Shown: positions 1-10,288 of the stretch, piece after piece
How positions within the stretch are numbered: the stretch's first letter is position 1
Layout of the letters: the number at the start of each line of letters is the position of its first letter
DNA from: Colwellia sp.
GTDB lineage: Bacteria; Pseudomonadota; Gammaproteobacteria; Enterobacterales; Alteromonadaceae
DNA length: 64,000 nt
NCBI GenBank assembly: GCA_013215385.1
Contig: JABSOY010000007.1
Coordinates: 1 to 64,000 of the forward strand
Reading direction: 5' to 3'
Position numbers and translations under genes: made by a program
Notes under the pieces: model-generated
The model's input: only the letters and a program-made list of their open reading frames with translations
What the model was told of the DNA's origin: nothing
The model's database searches: none

Positions 1-3000
1 GACAACATGATGCTGTACAAGCGCTAATACATGTTCATTATCAGATAAACGAATTAATTTAACCCGTAATAATGGACCTTTAGCAAGGTCGAATACTTCA
101 TCACCTAATTCTTGCAATACTTGAGCAAGTGCTTCGTCTTCCGTTTGCTCATTGCTCAAAGGTAATACTTCAGCCGTCAAATCGATAGCCACTGCATCAG
201 CAATCACTTGGTATAACTGACCTTCGTCACTTTGACCGAAGTGCGTACGCAACACCTCATGACGCGCAAACAAATAATCAAAACTTTGACGTAAGGCGTC
301 GATATTAAGTTCGCCACTTAAACGTAAAGCTGAGCTCATATGATAAGCAGTACTCATCGGCTCTAATTGCCACAATACCCACTGGCGCTGTTGAGCATAA
401 GAAAGTGGTAATGCTTGCTCTCTGGATACCGGTACTATAACTTTAGAAGCAACACCTGCAACTTGTGATACTTTGCTAGAAAAATCACGTAAACTATTTA
501 TTTCAAACAACAAACGCATAGGTATTTCAAGAGAAAGTGATTGGCGTAACCGAGAAACAACCTGAATAACAAATAACGAATGCCCACCCAGCTCAAAGAA
601 GTTATCATTCAAACCAACCTGATCAACGCCCAACACCTCTTGCCAGATGTCCGCTAGCTGCTGTTCTAATTGCGTTGTTGGAGCTTCATAAGCTTGCTGT
701 AGTTGACTTGCATCCGCTTTCGGTAGCGCATTTCTGTCTAGTTTCCCATTAGGCGTTAACGGTAATTGCTCAAGCAACAATATATGCGCAGGTACCATGT
801 ATTCTGGCAATGCTTGTTGCAGATGTGTTTTGAGCTCTGATCTGAAGCCATGTTGTTTATCATTGTCTGCTGCAATTATTTTACTGTCGTTAGGAATAAC
901 ATAGGCTACTAATTTCTGACCGCTCACTCCTTCTTGCGCCAATACCACCGCATCACGAATAGCACAGTGACTTTGCAGCTGGGATTCAATCTCACCTAAT
1001 TCAATACGGAAACCGCGGATTTTCACCTGGTGGTCAATACGGCCTACATACTCTATGGTGCCATCAGTTTGGTATCTGGCTAAGTCGCCTGTACGGTATA
1101 AACGGCCACCCTCTTCGCTAAATGAGTCGGCGATAAAGCGTTCGGCAGTTAGCTCTGGACGTTGGTGATAACCTCGTGCTAACAATTCTCCACCAATAAC
1201 CAATTCACCAACACTTCCTGAAGGGACAAGGTTAAGGTTATTATCTACTATGTAGGTATATCGTCCTGCTAATGTTTCACCAATAGGAATAGTGGCGGGG
1301 ATGCTTTCATCACTATTAAAGTAACGATTACAGCAAAAACTTGTACTAGCAGCAGTTGCTTCGGTTGGTCCATAAAAATTCCATAGTTCTGCCTTAGCTA
1401 AACCAAGTTGTTGCCAAAGTGCCAATCCATCCAGCGGCATAGCTTCACCACCAACAATCATTCGACGTAAGCGGCCAAAATCAGTCAGTCCTTGAACGGA
1501 AAAGTCTTTAAATAATTGATACCACATTGACGGAGTTAAATTGGCAACGCTAATGCCGTAATGAAGCAGGTTATTGTAAAAGGTGTTATTGTCCCAAATA
1601 TCCTCCCCCCTTAAAACAACAGTAGCACCACAACATAGTGTTGGGAAAAGCTGTTCGGCGAAAGTATCAAAATTAAGCGTTGCGTATTGCAATACACAAT
1701 CGTCCTTAATTAATGCTAATCTCTCACTATATACTTCAACATGACGAGCAAAAGAGCCATGGTCAATACCTACACCTTTAGGAAGCCCCGTTGTGCCTGA
1801 AGTATAAATTAAGTAAGCTAAATTTTTAGCGTGTGCTCGATATTCAGGGTTGGTGTCTTTGTACTCTGTTTTATATTCTTTTTCCTGTTCTGATTGGTCA
1901 TCGTTATCATCTAATAACAACCGTTTCACTTGGGCTGGTAATTTTAATTGTTCATTCAACTCTCGTTGAGTTAACAATAAACTTAAGCCACTATTTTCGG
2001 CCATATAAGCTAGTCGTTCTTCTGGATACGAAGGATCTAACGGAACATAAGCCCCACCCGTTTTTAATACCGCTAGTACCGCGACTATCATTGATATTGA
2101 ACGTTTGACGGCAATACCAACTAAAATGTCAGGCCCTACGTTTTGCGCTATCAATTCATGCGCTAAACGGTTTACTCGACGGTTTAGTTCATCATAACTA
2201 AGCCTTTGGTCTTCAAAAGCAAGTGCAGTCTTTTTCGGTTGCGCCAGTACTTGCGCTTCAAAACGTTGCTGAATACTTAAATTAGCCGCTGGATCAGGAT
2301 AAGGAGGGTTCCATTTATAAACTAGCTGTTGATATTCTTGCTCACCTAGCATAATTAATTCACCCACAGCTTTTCTGGGCTTATGGCTTAGTTCATTAAC
2401 AAGGTTTAACCAATGTTTGGCCATTAGTTCAATGCTGTTGCTTGCGAATATATCTGTACTATAAGTAAAGCTGGCACTAATTCCTTGCGCATGCTCGGTC
2501 GTGTCTAATGCTAGATCAAATTTTGCCGTTGTTGTTGAACAAGCCATGTGCTCAATAGTCAAACCTGGGATTTCTGTACTACCTTGACTACTTTTTTCCG
2601 TGTTCGCCTGGTGATTAAACATCACTTGAAATATAGGGCTGCGGCTTAAATTTCGCTCAGGCTGTAAAGCCTCAACTAATTCTTCAAAAGGCAGATCTTG
2701 ATGAGCTTGTGCGGCTAAAACTTTATTCTTAACTTGTTGTAATAAATAAAGTCCATCTTGGCTTTCATCAAGCTCTGTACGTAGTACTAACGTATTAACA
2801 AAAAAACCAATTAAATTTTCTACTTCTAAACGATCTCTGTTAGCCGAAGGCACACCAACGCAAATATCTTTTTGTCCACTATAGCGTTGTAGTAATAATT
2901 GGAAAGATGCTAATAACAACATAAATAAGCTGCAATCTGCTTTTTTAGCGAGGTTTTTGAGCTCATTGCTTAAATCTGAATTTAACTCAAGACTGAACAT

Positions 3001-3915
3001 CTGTCCTTTTTGACTTGGTATTACTGGGCGAGGATAATCTGTTGGTAATTCTAATACTGGTAACGCACCGCTTAACTCGTTTATCCAGTAATATTTCTGT
3101 CGTTGACGTTCTCCCGAGTCCATCCATTGGCGTTGCCAAGCAGCATAGTCTTGATATTGAATAGGTAATTCTGGTAACAAACCTGATGTAACTTCAGCTA
3201 ATTGATTACTATTGTTTTGGCTAAAGGCAATATAATACTGGATCAATTCATTAACCATTAATTGCATTGACCAAGCATCTGAAACGATATGATGTTGGGT
3301 AATGGTTAAAATCCACTCGGTATTACTTTTTTGATTTTTGCCATCACCTGCATGGCCTAATGTAAATAAATTAACCCGTAATAAAGGTCCATGTTCTAAA
3401 TCAAAAGGCTGCTGAATTTCTTCATTAATAATACTGGTTACAACTTCATCAGCAGTATTTTCCAGCTTCAATTCCTTGATAGCTATTTTAATGTCGTCAT
3501 GAATACATTGCTTAGGTGCCCCATCCTTCATAACAAAAGTAGTACGTAAGGTTTCATGTCGACTAACCAGTTGATTAAAACTATTCTGTAAAGCTTCAAG
3601 ATTTACAGTACCACTGAGTCGTAATACAACTGGCATATTATAGGCTGAGTTTTCAGGATCTAATTGCCATAAAATCCACTGACGTTGTTGTGCATAAGAT
3701 GTTACCGCTACGCTTTCTTTCGGCATAGTTACAATAGGTAAGCTGGCTGGATCTAAACCTTTCGTTGATAATAATGTAAATAAGGCTTGGCGCTTAGTTG
3801 CATTGAGAGGTCGTAAACGTTCCACTAACATTTGCTGTTTAGGTTTATTTGAATTGGTCATAGATTTTTTCTGCATTGATTTATCAAGCTTTTTTTCATT
3901 CAGTATTGTTGACAT
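1..3915 (-). CDS. Nonribosomal peptide synthetase, C-A-PCP-C..., 3' end beyond window
   Basis: Open reading frame entering from the left edge; 1305 residues are visible and no stop is reached. Visible order: condensation domain (HHIVSDAW near residue 212), adenylation domain (core YTSGTTGLPKG near 705, NGKLDR near 1060), carrier domain (LGGHSL, Ser near 1113), then a second condensation domain cut just after its HHVV motif. The adenylation pocket read by eye against GrsA is D-T-E-N-I-G-F-A-A-K. Its D-x-E-N-x-G core resembles published hydroxyornithine codes, and Glu239 generally points to a basic side chain. The ATG at 3915 lies 5 bp after the stop of the upstream synthetase and uses a GAGGA ribosome site inside that gene's end, so the two are co-transcribed and probably consecutive on the assembly line. 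At least one more module must lie left of the window. Confidence 0.93.
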   Translation of the reverse strand, partial: MSTILNEKKLDKSMQKKSMTNSNKPKQQMLVERLRPLNATKRQALFTLLSTKGLDPASLPIVTMPKESVAVTSYAQQRQWILWQLDPENSAYNMPVVLRLSGTVNLEALQNSFNQLVSRHETLRTTFVMKDGAPKQCIHDDIKIAIKELKLENTADEVVTSIINEEIQQPFDLEHGPLLRVNLFTLGHAGDGKNQKSNTEWILTITQHHIVSDAWSMQLMVNELIQYYIAFSQNNSNQLAEVTSGLLPELPIQYQDYAAWQRQWMDSGERQRQKYYWINELSGALPVLELPTDYPRPVIPSQKGQMFSLELNSDLSNELKNLAKKADCSLFMLLLASFQLLLQRYSGQKDICVGVPSANRDRLEVENLIGFFVNTLVLRTELDESQDGLYLLQQVKNKVLAAQAHQDLPFEELVEALQPERNLSRSPIFQVMFNHQANTEKSSQGSTEIPGLTIEHMACSTTTAKFDLALDTTEHAQGISASFTYSTDIFASNSIELMAKHWLNLVNELSHKPRKAVGELIMLGEQEYQQLVYKWNPPYPDPAANLSIQQRFEAQVLAQPKKTALAFEDQRLSYDELNRRVNRLAHELIAQNVGPDILVGIAVKRSISMIVAVLAVLKTGGAYVPLDPSYPEERLAYMAENSGLSLLLTQRELNEQLKLPAQVKRLLLDDNDDQSEQEKEYKTEYKDTNPEYRAHAKNLAYLIYTSGTTGLPKGVGIDHGSFARHVEVYSERLALIKDDCVLQYATLNFDTFAEQLFPTLCCGATVVLRGEDIWDNNTFYNNLLHYGISVANLTPSMWYQLFKDFSVQGLTDFGRLRRMIVGGEAMPLDGLALWQQLGLAKAELWNFYGPTEATAASTSFCCNRYFNSDESIPATIPIGETLAGRYTYIVDNNLNLVPSGSVGELVIGGELLARGYHQRPELTAERFIADSFSEEGGRLYRTGDLARYQTDGTIEYVGRIDHQVKIRGFRIELGEIESQLQSHCAIRDAVVLAQEGVSGQKLVAYVIPNDSKIIAADNDKQHGFRSELKTHLQQALPEYMVPAHILLLEQLPLTPNGKLDRNALPKADASQLQQAYEAPTTQLEQQLADIWQEVLGVDQVGLNDNFFELGGHSLFVIQVVSRLRQSLSLEIPMRLLFEINSLRDFSSKVSQVAGVASKVIVPVSREQALPLSYAQQRQWVLWQLEPMSTAYHMSSALRLSGELNIDALRQSFDYLFARHEVLRTHFGQSDEGQLYQVIADAVAIDLTAEVLPLSNEQTEDEALAQVLQELGDEVFDLAKGPLLRVKLIRLSDNEHVLALVQHHVV

Positions 3916-3920
3916 GACGA

Positions 3921-6900
3921 TTAATCCTCATCTATTGCTGCAAGTTCGTCTAATGCTTCGAAAATCAAATCTAAGCCGCCTTCATTATTTTCTTTTTGGG
4001 TTTCGATCAGTAACGCCATGTTTTCTATGGTGACGCTAGTGAGGTAAAAATCTTTTAGTGCTAAATCAATATCAAACTGTCGTTTAACCTGAGTGACTAG
4101 CTGCACCATTAGTAGCGAATGACCGCCTAGCTCGAAGAAGCTGTCAGTGACACCTATTTTTTTAAGGCTTAAAATTTCTTGCCATAACTCAACGAGAGCG
4201 ACTTCGAGATCTGTTGTTGGTATTACGTAAGCTCTCTGTAATTGACTTGCATCCGCTTTCGGCAATGCATTTCTGTCTAACTTGCCATTAGGTGTTAGTG
4301 GAAACAACTCAAGCAACAACATATGCGCAGGTACCATGTACTCTGATAGCGCTTGTTGCAGATGGATTTTAAGCTCGGCTCTAAAGCTATGTTGAATGTC
4401 GCGGTCTGAGCCGCTATCAGCGTCGATAAGCTTTGTATCATTAGGGATAATATAAGCCACCAATTGCTGACCACTCACGCCTTCTTGCGCTAATACCACC
4501 GCATCGAAAATATCATCATGACTTTGTAGTTGAGACTCAATCTCGCCCAACTCAATGCGGAAACCGCGAATTTTTACCTGGTGGTCAATTCGGCCTACAT
4601 ATTCTATGGTGCCATCGCTTTGATATCTGGCTAAATCGCCAGTTCTGTATAAACGGCCGCCTTCTTCTTTGTCTCTGCCAAAAGCCCAAGGAATGAAATT
4701 CTCTGCCGTTAACTCAGGACGGTTATAATAACCCCGCGTAATACCATCACCACTAATGTAGAGTTCACCAACAACACCTATTGCTTGTGGCTCAAGCTCA
4801 TCATTAAGTATATGAATAATGGTGTTAGCTATTGGTCCACCTAAATAAGCCTTATCACTGTGTTTATCAATACGGTAAATAGCTGACCAAACCGTGGTTT
4901 CAGTCGGCCCGTACACATTCCATATGCACTGTGAGTGCTCAAGTATCTCATTTGAAAGTAACTCTGATAGTGCCTCACCACCAGATAATAATTTACATCG
5001 TTTAAGTAAGCTGGAAGCATTTGCCGACATTAACATTTTCCATGTCGATGGCGTTGCTTGAATGACACTCACCGCTGCTCGCTCGGCGATATCAACGATT
5101 TTCTGTGGGTCTTTGCTTGTTGCTGCGTCTAATAAAACAATGCTCGCACCATGACTTAATGGCAGGTAAAGCTCTAAGGCGGCTATATCAAAAGAAAGGG
5201 ATGTTAACGCTAACACCTTATCATCTGCATTAATGCCAGGTTGTTTCGCCATACTAGCGAGTAAATTTACAACCCCTTGATGAGGAACCGCTACGCCTTT
5301 CGGTTTGCCTGTCGACCCTGACGTGTAAATAACATAGGCCAAATTCGTTGCCTGGTTATGGTTAACGAGATTTTCTGTACTGTACTCAACCCAAGCACCT
5401 GTACTTAAGACATCATCAAGCAGTAAAACTTTAAGCTTGGTGTTTACTGATGTAGGTATCGTTAATTGCTCTTCGATATGGCGTTGCGTTAATAACAGCT
5501 CAATGCCGCTATCCCCTATCATATAAGCCAAACGCGATTGCGGATAATCTGGGTCAAGCGGCACATAAGCACCACCGGCTTTAAGAGTAGCTAACAGACC
5601 AATCACCATTTCCAGTGAACGCTCGACCGCAATACCCACTAAGGTATCTGATGTCACACCCAACGCTCGTAACTTATGCGCTAATTGATTCGCTTTTTGG
5701 TTTAGCACACGGTAAGTGAGAGTTTCATCCTCAAAGACTAACGCGATATTATCCGGGTTGTGTTGAGCTTGCTGCTCGAATAATTGATGGATACAAGCAC
5801 TACTGTCATAATCAACCGCCGTCTCATTCCAGTTTTGGATTATGTGTTTCTGCTCTGCTGGGTCAAGTAATGGTAACTCCGCAATACGTTGATTTGGCTT
5901 AGCTACAATACCTTGCAATAGATGCTGCCAATGTTGAGCCAGTCTTTCTATCGTTGACTCATCAAATAAATCCGTTGCATAAGTAAAGGCCGCATGCAAC
6001 TGACCGCCCTTTTGCCAAGTATCAAGCTTTAAATCAACCTCTGTTGTTTGCTTTTCCCAATCGAGTGGTTGTAACGACAAACCTGAAGCTGTAATTATTT
6101 CTTCAATCTCGGCTATTTCAGCTTGGTGATTTATCATCACTTGAAATAGTGCATTATGGTTGGTGCTTCGCTCTAATTTAAGTGCGTCAACTAGTTTGGC
6201 AAATGGTAAGTCTTGATGGTCCTGCGCACCTAAAACAGTATTGCGAACATCTTGAATCAGTTCGCTAACCCTTGTTTGATCATTTAACACAGTACGTAAT
6301 ACTTGCGTATTAATAAAACAACCGATCAAACCTTCGGTTTCGCTGCGATTACGGTTAGCTATGGGGGTACCCACGCAAATATCCGATTGATTGCTATAAC
6401 GATAAAGCAGAATTTTTAGCGCTGTTAGTAACAATACAAATAATGTTGTGTTATGTTTTTGTGCTATTTTTTTTAGTTCACTAAATAAGGTTGCGTCAAT
6501 AGTCAGCTTACAACGGGCTCCAGAATAGCTTGGCGCCTGAGGACGTAGATGATCCATTGGCAGTTCAAGTATTGGGTGTTCATTGCCGAGCTTATTTTGC
6601 CAATAACTTAACTGACGTTCTAACTCTCCAGCCTCAAGCCAGCAACGCTGCCATAAAGCATAATCACTATATTGTATCGCTAATGGTGCTAAGTCCAAGT
6701 TAGTACCGCAACTATAGGCATCGTAATAACGAATAAACTCCTCAATTAAGACGTTAATTGACCAGCCATCGGCAATAATGTGATGCATAGTTAACAATAA
6801 TACATGTTGCTCATCGGCAAGTTTTAGCAGTTTAACTCTTAACAATGGCCCATGAGTTAAATCAAAAGCTAATAAGGATTCATTAACGGCTTCCTTTTTT

Positions 6901-7346
6901 ACCTGTTGTTCTCGTTCATTTTCGGGTAAAGCGGTCAAATCTTTTTCTGTTATAACTAACGGTTTTACCGCAGCTATATTTTGAATTGCTTGCTCGTCAC
7001 TAGCTAAGCTGAAATACGTTCGCAGTGATTCATGTCGCTGAATTAAACTGTCGAAAGATTGCTGTAATACGACTAAGTCTACGCGGCCATTAAGTCGCAC
7101 GGCAGTGGGGATGTTATAAGCCGCACTTTGGGGGTCTAGTTGCCAGAGAAACCACATACGTTGTTGTGCATATGATAAACCGTTACGATCAGCAGCATCC
7201 GCGTTAGCAATGATTGGAAAAAGGCTAAAGTCTACACCTTGCTTTTTCAGAGCAGTTAAAAACACTTGCCTTTTATCTTTTGGTAAATTAATAAAACGGT
7301 GAGCTAATTTTTGGGTATCGCTAGCATTCATATCAACTATTTGCAT
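3921..7346 (-). CDS. One-module nonribosomal peptide synthetase (C-A-PCP), glycine-like code
   Basis: 1141 residues: a short leader, condensation domain (HHIIADGW near residue 190), adenylation domain ([11 protein letters not shown] near 676, NGKLDR near 1020) and carrier domain (LGGHSLLMVQL, Ser near 1077). The pocket read by eye is D-I-L-Q-L-G-V-V-W-K, which differs from the classic glycine code DILQLGLIWK only by conservative changes at two positions, so Gly is the predicted substrate. There is no epimerase or thioesterase, so the chain must pass to the next protein, which starts 5 bp downstream. An exact PvdS-type promoter (7391-7414) lies 45 bp upstream, and a hairpin separates the gene from the thioesterase gene before it. 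A second ATG five codons in is an alternative start. Confidence 0.95.
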   Translation of the reverse strand: MQIVDMNASDTQKLAHRFINLPKDKRQVFLTALKKQGVDFSLFPIIANADAADRNGLSYAQQRMWFLWQLDPQSAAYNIPTAVRLNGRVDLVVLQQSFDSLIQRHESLRTYFSLASDEQAIQNIAAVKPLVITEKDLTALPENEREQQVKKEAVNESLLAFDLTHGPLLRVKLLKLADEQHVLLLTMHHIIADGWSINVLIEEFIRYYDAYSCGTNLDLAPLAIQYSDYALWQRCWLEAGELERQLSYWQNKLGNEHPILELPMDHLRPQAPSYSGARCKLTIDATLFSELKKIAQKHNTTLFVLLLTALKILLYRYSNQSDICVGTPIANRNRSETEGLIGCFINTQVLRTVLNDQTRVSELIQDVRNTVLGAQDHQDLPFAKLVDALKLERSTNHNALFQVMINHQAEIAEIEEIITASGLSLQPLDWEKQTTEVDLKLDTWQKGGQLHAAFTYATDLFDESTIERLAQHWQHLLQGIVAKPNQRIAELPLLDPAEQKHIIQNWNETAVDYDSSACIHQLFEQQAQHNPDNIALVFEDETLTYRVLNQKANQLAHKLRALGVTSDTLVGIAVERSLEMVIGLLATLKAGGAYVPLDPDYPQSRLAYMIGDSGIELLLTQRHIEEQLTIPTSVNTKLKVLLLDDVLSTGAWVEYSTENLVNHNQATNLAYVIYTSGSTGKPKGVAVPHQGVVNLLASMAKQPGINADDKVLALTSLSFDIAALELYLPLSHGASIVLLDAATSKDPQKIVDIAERAAVSVIQATPSTWKMLMSANASSLLKRCKLLSGGEALSELLSNEILEHSQCIWNVYGPTETTVWSAIYRIDKHSDKAYLGGPIANTIIHILNDELEPQAIGVVGELYISGDGITRGYYNRPELTAENFIPWAFGRDKEEGGRLYRTGDLARYQSDGTIEYVGRIDHQVKIRGFRIELGEIESQLQSHDDIFDAVVLAQEGVSGQQLVAYIIPNDTKLIDADSGSDRDIQHSFRAELKIHLQQALSEYMVPAHMLLLELFPLTPNGKLDRNALPKADASQLQRAYVIPTTDLEVALVELWQEILSLKKIGVTDSFFELGGHSLLMVQLVTQVKRQFDIDLALKDFYLTSVTIENMALLIETQKENNEGGLDLIFEALDELAAIDED

Positions 7347-7390
7347 CCGGTTAGGTTAAGGTTTGAAACTGAAGAATTAACCTTTATAAA

Positions 7391-7414
7391 ACGAACACAA
7401 TTACTGATAATTTA
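7391..7414 (-). promoter_or_regulatory. PvdS-type ECF promoter (TAAAT-N16-CGT) of the glycine-module NRPS
   Basis: Minus strand: TAAAT at 7414-7410, 16 bases, CGT at 7393-7391; 45 bp before the ATG at 7346. This is the layout known for PvdS 'iron starvation' promoters. Four other exact copies sit in front of cluster genes in the window, which is the main support. Confidence 0.72.
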
Positions 7415-7592
7415 AGAAAATAAGTAATCTATTTGAAAACGGACCTAACTAAGATTATTTTGGGGAGGGCTATAGGTAAACCTAGTGAAATTAAGGTTTA
7501 AATAACAGTAAATGAATTAATAAAACAGGTGATTACAGGGGGTAGTCCTTAATGTTACTGGAGCTAGTGTTAGATGAAATATTATGTATAAA

Positions 7593-7620
7593 TATTCCCG
7601 TTTAATACCGCACGGGAATA
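7593..7620 (-). terminator. Hairpin after the type II thioesterase gene
   Basis: Perfect 9-bp arms (7593-7601 and 7612-7620) around a 10-base loop, 26 bp beyond the thioesterase stop. On the minus strand the stem is followed by TTTAT, a weak U-tract. It separates the DABA-aminotransferase/MbtH/thioesterase unit from the next NRPS, which has its own promoter. Confidence 0.5.
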
Positions 7621-7645
7621 ATAATCAAGCTAACTTTAGCTATTT

Positions 7646-8395
7646 TTAAGCATAATTATAAACAGGTACATTAGCTAGCGAAGCTAAGTTATCTTGAATA
7701 TGACTCAATACTTTATCTTGATGTTCTTGGATAAAAAAATGGCCTCCGTCAAACATAGTCAAGCTAAAATCTGTTAACGTTTCCTGCTGCCAAGCGTTTA
7801 GCTGATCGTTAGTTGCTTTATCTGTTTTCCCTGCTAATACGTGTAATGGGCACGTCAGCTTGGTGTTGTGGTGCTCATATTGATAACCACCACACAATAA
7901 ATAATCTGCACGCATTACCGGTAAGGTCAAAGCCATTAACTCTTGATTAGCTAAAACATCTTCAGGTGTACCTTGTAAACTACGAAGATCATCCATTAAC
8001 ATTTTATCTGTTTTAGGCTCTTTTAAATCATCGTCATAATCTTCACGCCGAGTAGGTGCTGCTGTACCTGAAGCAAATAATGCTACAGGTGCTGCACAAC
8101 CTATTTTAGGTAACGCATGAGCGAGCTCAAACGCTAATAAAGCCCCCAAACTATGACCTAATAAAGCATAAGGCTGATTCGGGTTTAAACTTATATCTTG
8201 TCTAATTTCAGCGGCCAATTGCGCTACTAATGCTGATATATCTTGCTGCAATGGTTCACTCATGCGCAAGCCTCGCCCAGGTAACTCAACAGGATGAATA
8301 CACAGCCATGCCGGTAATTTACGTCGCCAACGACTATATACCATAGCGCTAGCACCTGAATGAGGTAAACAATATAATTTTAAACCTAACATCAT
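7646..8395 (-). CDS. Type II thioesterase (alpha/beta hydrolase) of the NRPS cluster
   Basis: 249 residues with the GHSLG nucleophile motif (Ser near residue 83) and a C-terminal GGHFF catalytic His. LYCLPHSGASAMVYSRW near the start and the PVELPGRG segment are typical of stand-alone editing thioesterases such as GrsT and PvdG, which free misprimed carrier domains. The start codon overlaps the MbtH stop as TAATG (8395-8397), so translation is coupled. It is not the chain-releasing thioesterase, which is not present in the window. A second ATG directly follows the first, so the start is uncertain by one codon. Confidence 0.93.
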   Translation of the reverse strand: MMLGLKLYCLPHSGASAMVYSRWRRKLPAWLCIHPVELPGRGLRMSEPLQQDISALVAQLAAEIRQDISLNPNQPYALLGHSLGALLAFELAHALPKIGCAAPVALFASGTAAPTRREDYDDDLKEPKTDKMLMDDLRSLQGTPEDVLANQELMALTLPVMRADYLLCGGYQYEHHNTKLTCPLHVLAGKTDKATNDQLNAWQQETLTDFSLTMFDGGHFFIQEHQDKVLSHIQDNLASLANVPVYNYA

Positions 8396-8670
8396 TACCC
8401 TGCTACAAGTTCAGCATCTGCTGCTTCTGGCTCTGCTTGTTTCAACGATAGTTTGTTTTCTTGAGCTTCCATATGTTTACGTAAGCTCAACGGTCGCATG
8501 TCTGTCCAGACCTCTTCAACAAATTGCAGGCAATCTTTCTTTAATCCTCGTTTACCTGCCTTTTTCCACCCTTTAGGTATTTCCTTGTAAGCAGGCCAAA
8601 TAGAGTATTGCTCTTCATGGTTTAATACCACCTCAAAATCAATGTCTTCGCGATCAAATACCGATGTCAT
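8395..8670 (-). CDS. MbtH-family protein
   Basis: 91 residues. It has the family core [10 protein letters not shown], then PKGW, and a later conserved Trp in [10 protein letters not shown]. MbtH proteins bind adenylation domains and are needed for their folding or activity, so this one probably serves the synthetases on both sides. AGGAG lies 7 to 11 bases before the ATG. The gene starts 97 bp after the aminotransferase stop; I found no PvdS-type box in that gap, so it is probably read through from the aminotransferase promoter. The C-terminal 20 residues after the core are Ala/Glu-rich and look unstructured. Confidence 0.95.
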   Translation of the reverse strand: MTSVFDREDIDFEVVLNHEEQYSIWPAYKEIPKGWKKAGKRGLKKDCLQFVEEVWTDMRPLSLRKHMEAQENKLSLKQAEPEAADAELVAG

Positions 8671-8767
8671 ATATATCTCCTAAATTAGCGTTAATACGCT
8701 GCTATAATTTTGTATAAACTTATATAAGTTAATGTTTACTTTAGTGTTCGGATTAAAACTTGCTTTA

Positions 8768-10186
8768 TTACTTACTGTCTTTTATTGCTACCGATGCAGC
8801 AACGGCACGAGCAAAAATAGCCGAGGCCTCATCCACTTGCTCCGCAGTAATAATTAATGGCGGCAAAAAACGAGCAACACTGCCATAACGACCGCCTAAC
8901 TCAATGATCAGACCGCGCTTGAGACATTCACGCTGTACTAAAGCAGCAAAATCTCCCGCTGCAGGGAAATGGCCAAGCCTGTCTGGTTTACCGCTAGGGT
9001 CAACCAATTCAACCCCGAGCATTAAACCACGGCCACGAATATCTCCTAATTGTGGGTAGATATGCTGTAACGTAGAAAAATGTTCTTTAAAGCGCTCTCC
9101 CATTTTAGCGGCATGACTTTGTAAATCATGTTCTTTAAGGTATTTCATCACCGCAGAGCCGGCCGCCATAGCCATTTGGTTACCACGGAAAGTTCCGGTA
9201 TGAGCGCCTGGCTGCCAAACATCTAACCAGTCTTGATAAACCATTACAGCTAGCGGTAAACTACCGCCAATCGCTTTAGATAAAACAACCACATCAGGTA
9301 AAATGCCCGCGGCTTCAAAAGCAAACATGTGACCTGTACGCGCAAAACCACTTTGAATTTCATCAATAATTAAAGGCACTTTAGCTTTTTGTGTTATTTG
9401 TCGTAGTCCCTGCAGCCATTTATTATTTGCAGGTATAACACCACCTTCACCTTGAATAACTTCAACAATAACAGCGGCGGGTAATAACACACCACTCTCT
9501 GGATCATTCAATAAGTTGTCTAGATAATTTAAATTAGCTTGAATACCTTGCTCGCCACCTAAACCAAAAGGACAACGATAATCATACGGGTACGGGACAA
9601 ACTGCACGCCATTATTAAGCAAGGCATCTAACGGAGCTTTGGCTTGATGATTTCCCATCAGGCTCAATGAACCTTGACTCATGCCATGATACGCACCTTG
9701 AAAAGAGAGTATGGTGTTGCGCCCTGTGGCCGTACGTACTAATTTCAGTGCAGCTTCAACTGCATCAGTGCCAGTAGGACCACAGAAGTGAATTTTAGCC
9801 TTTTTTGAAAAATCAGTAGGAAATACTGAAAATAAGTCTTGCACAAACTTATCTCTGGTTGGCGTAGTAATATCAAGTGTTAACAACGGCGTACCATCTA
9901 CTAATAACTTTTGAATAGCATCAATAACAACTGGATGATTATGGCCTAATACTAACGCACCAGCACCAGCTAAACAGTCAATAAATTTACGACCTTCGAC
10001 ATCCTCAACATATATACCGAACGCTTTATTTAAAGCTAAAGGCAAGCGACGAGAATAACTGCGCGCATTAGACTCTTGTTTTAATTGCCTAGCCAGTATT
10101 GGTGACTCATCAAATTGATAAAGTACATCGTCTGTATTACTAGTTCTAGTCACCGAATTATCTTTCACTTGTGCAATAGCATCCAT
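8768..10186 (-). CDS. Diaminobutyrate--2-oxoglutarate aminotransferase
   Basis: 472 residues, class III PLP aminotransferase, close in length and sequence style to PvdH/RhbA/EctB-type enzymes. The PLP lysine is in LSKAIGG near residue 304; the cofactor-region FCGPTGTDAVEAA and the Asp of IIDEIQSGFART are present. It would convert aspartate semialdehyde plus glutamate to L-2,4-diaminobutyrate, a siderophore residue and siderophore precursor. A stand-alone aspartokinase in the same island (29389-30771) would feed the same pathway. GAGGA lies ahead of the ATG, and an exact PvdS-type promoter at 10265-10288 precedes it. The family also includes GABA and ornithine aminotransferases, but the cluster context favours DABA. 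Confidence 0.9.
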   Translation of the reverse strand: MDAIAQVKDNSVTRTSNTDDVLYQFDESPILARQLKQESNARSYSRRLPLALNKAFGIYVEDVEGRKFIDCLAGAGALVLGHNHPVVIDAIQKLLVDGTPLLTLDITTPTRDKFVQDLFSVFPTDFSKKAKIHFCGPTGTDAVEAALKLVRTATGRNTILSFQGAYHGMSQGSLSLMGNHQAKAPLDALLNNGVQFVPYPYDYRCPFGLGGEQGIQANLNYLDNLLNDPESGVLLPAAVIVEVIQGEGGVIPANNKWLQGLRQITQKAKVPLIIDEIQSGFARTGHMFAFEAAGILPDVVVLSKAIGGSLPLAVMVYQDWLDVWQPGAHTGTFRGNQMAMAAGSAVMKYLKEHDLQSHAAKMGERFKEHFSTLQHIYPQLGDIRGRGLMLGVELVDPSGKPDRLGHFPAAGDFAALVQRECLKRGLIIELGGRYGSVARFLPPLIITAEQVDEASAIFARAVAASVAIKDSK

Positions 10187-10264
10187 TTTACAATCCTCAA
10201 TAAAGTTTACCGTGTAAATCTCATCTTATGTTTAGAGTTTTATATTGTTTCAATACTAGTTATA

Positions 10265-10288
10265 ACGAAGCAAAGATATTTATATTTA
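10265..10288 (-). promoter_or_regulatory. PvdS-type ECF promoter (TAAAT-N16-CGT) of the DABA aminotransferase
   Basis: Minus strand: TAAAT at 10288-10284, 16 bases, CGT at 10267-10265; 79 bp before the ATG. Its -35 half lies inside the inverted repeat 10271-10312. Confidence 0.72.

Noticed and set aside
8671-8767. Possible ECF promoter before the MbtH gene
   Set aside because: The gap has a CGT, but the five bases 16 positions upstream read GTTTA, not TAAAT. Read-through from the aminotransferase promoter is simpler.
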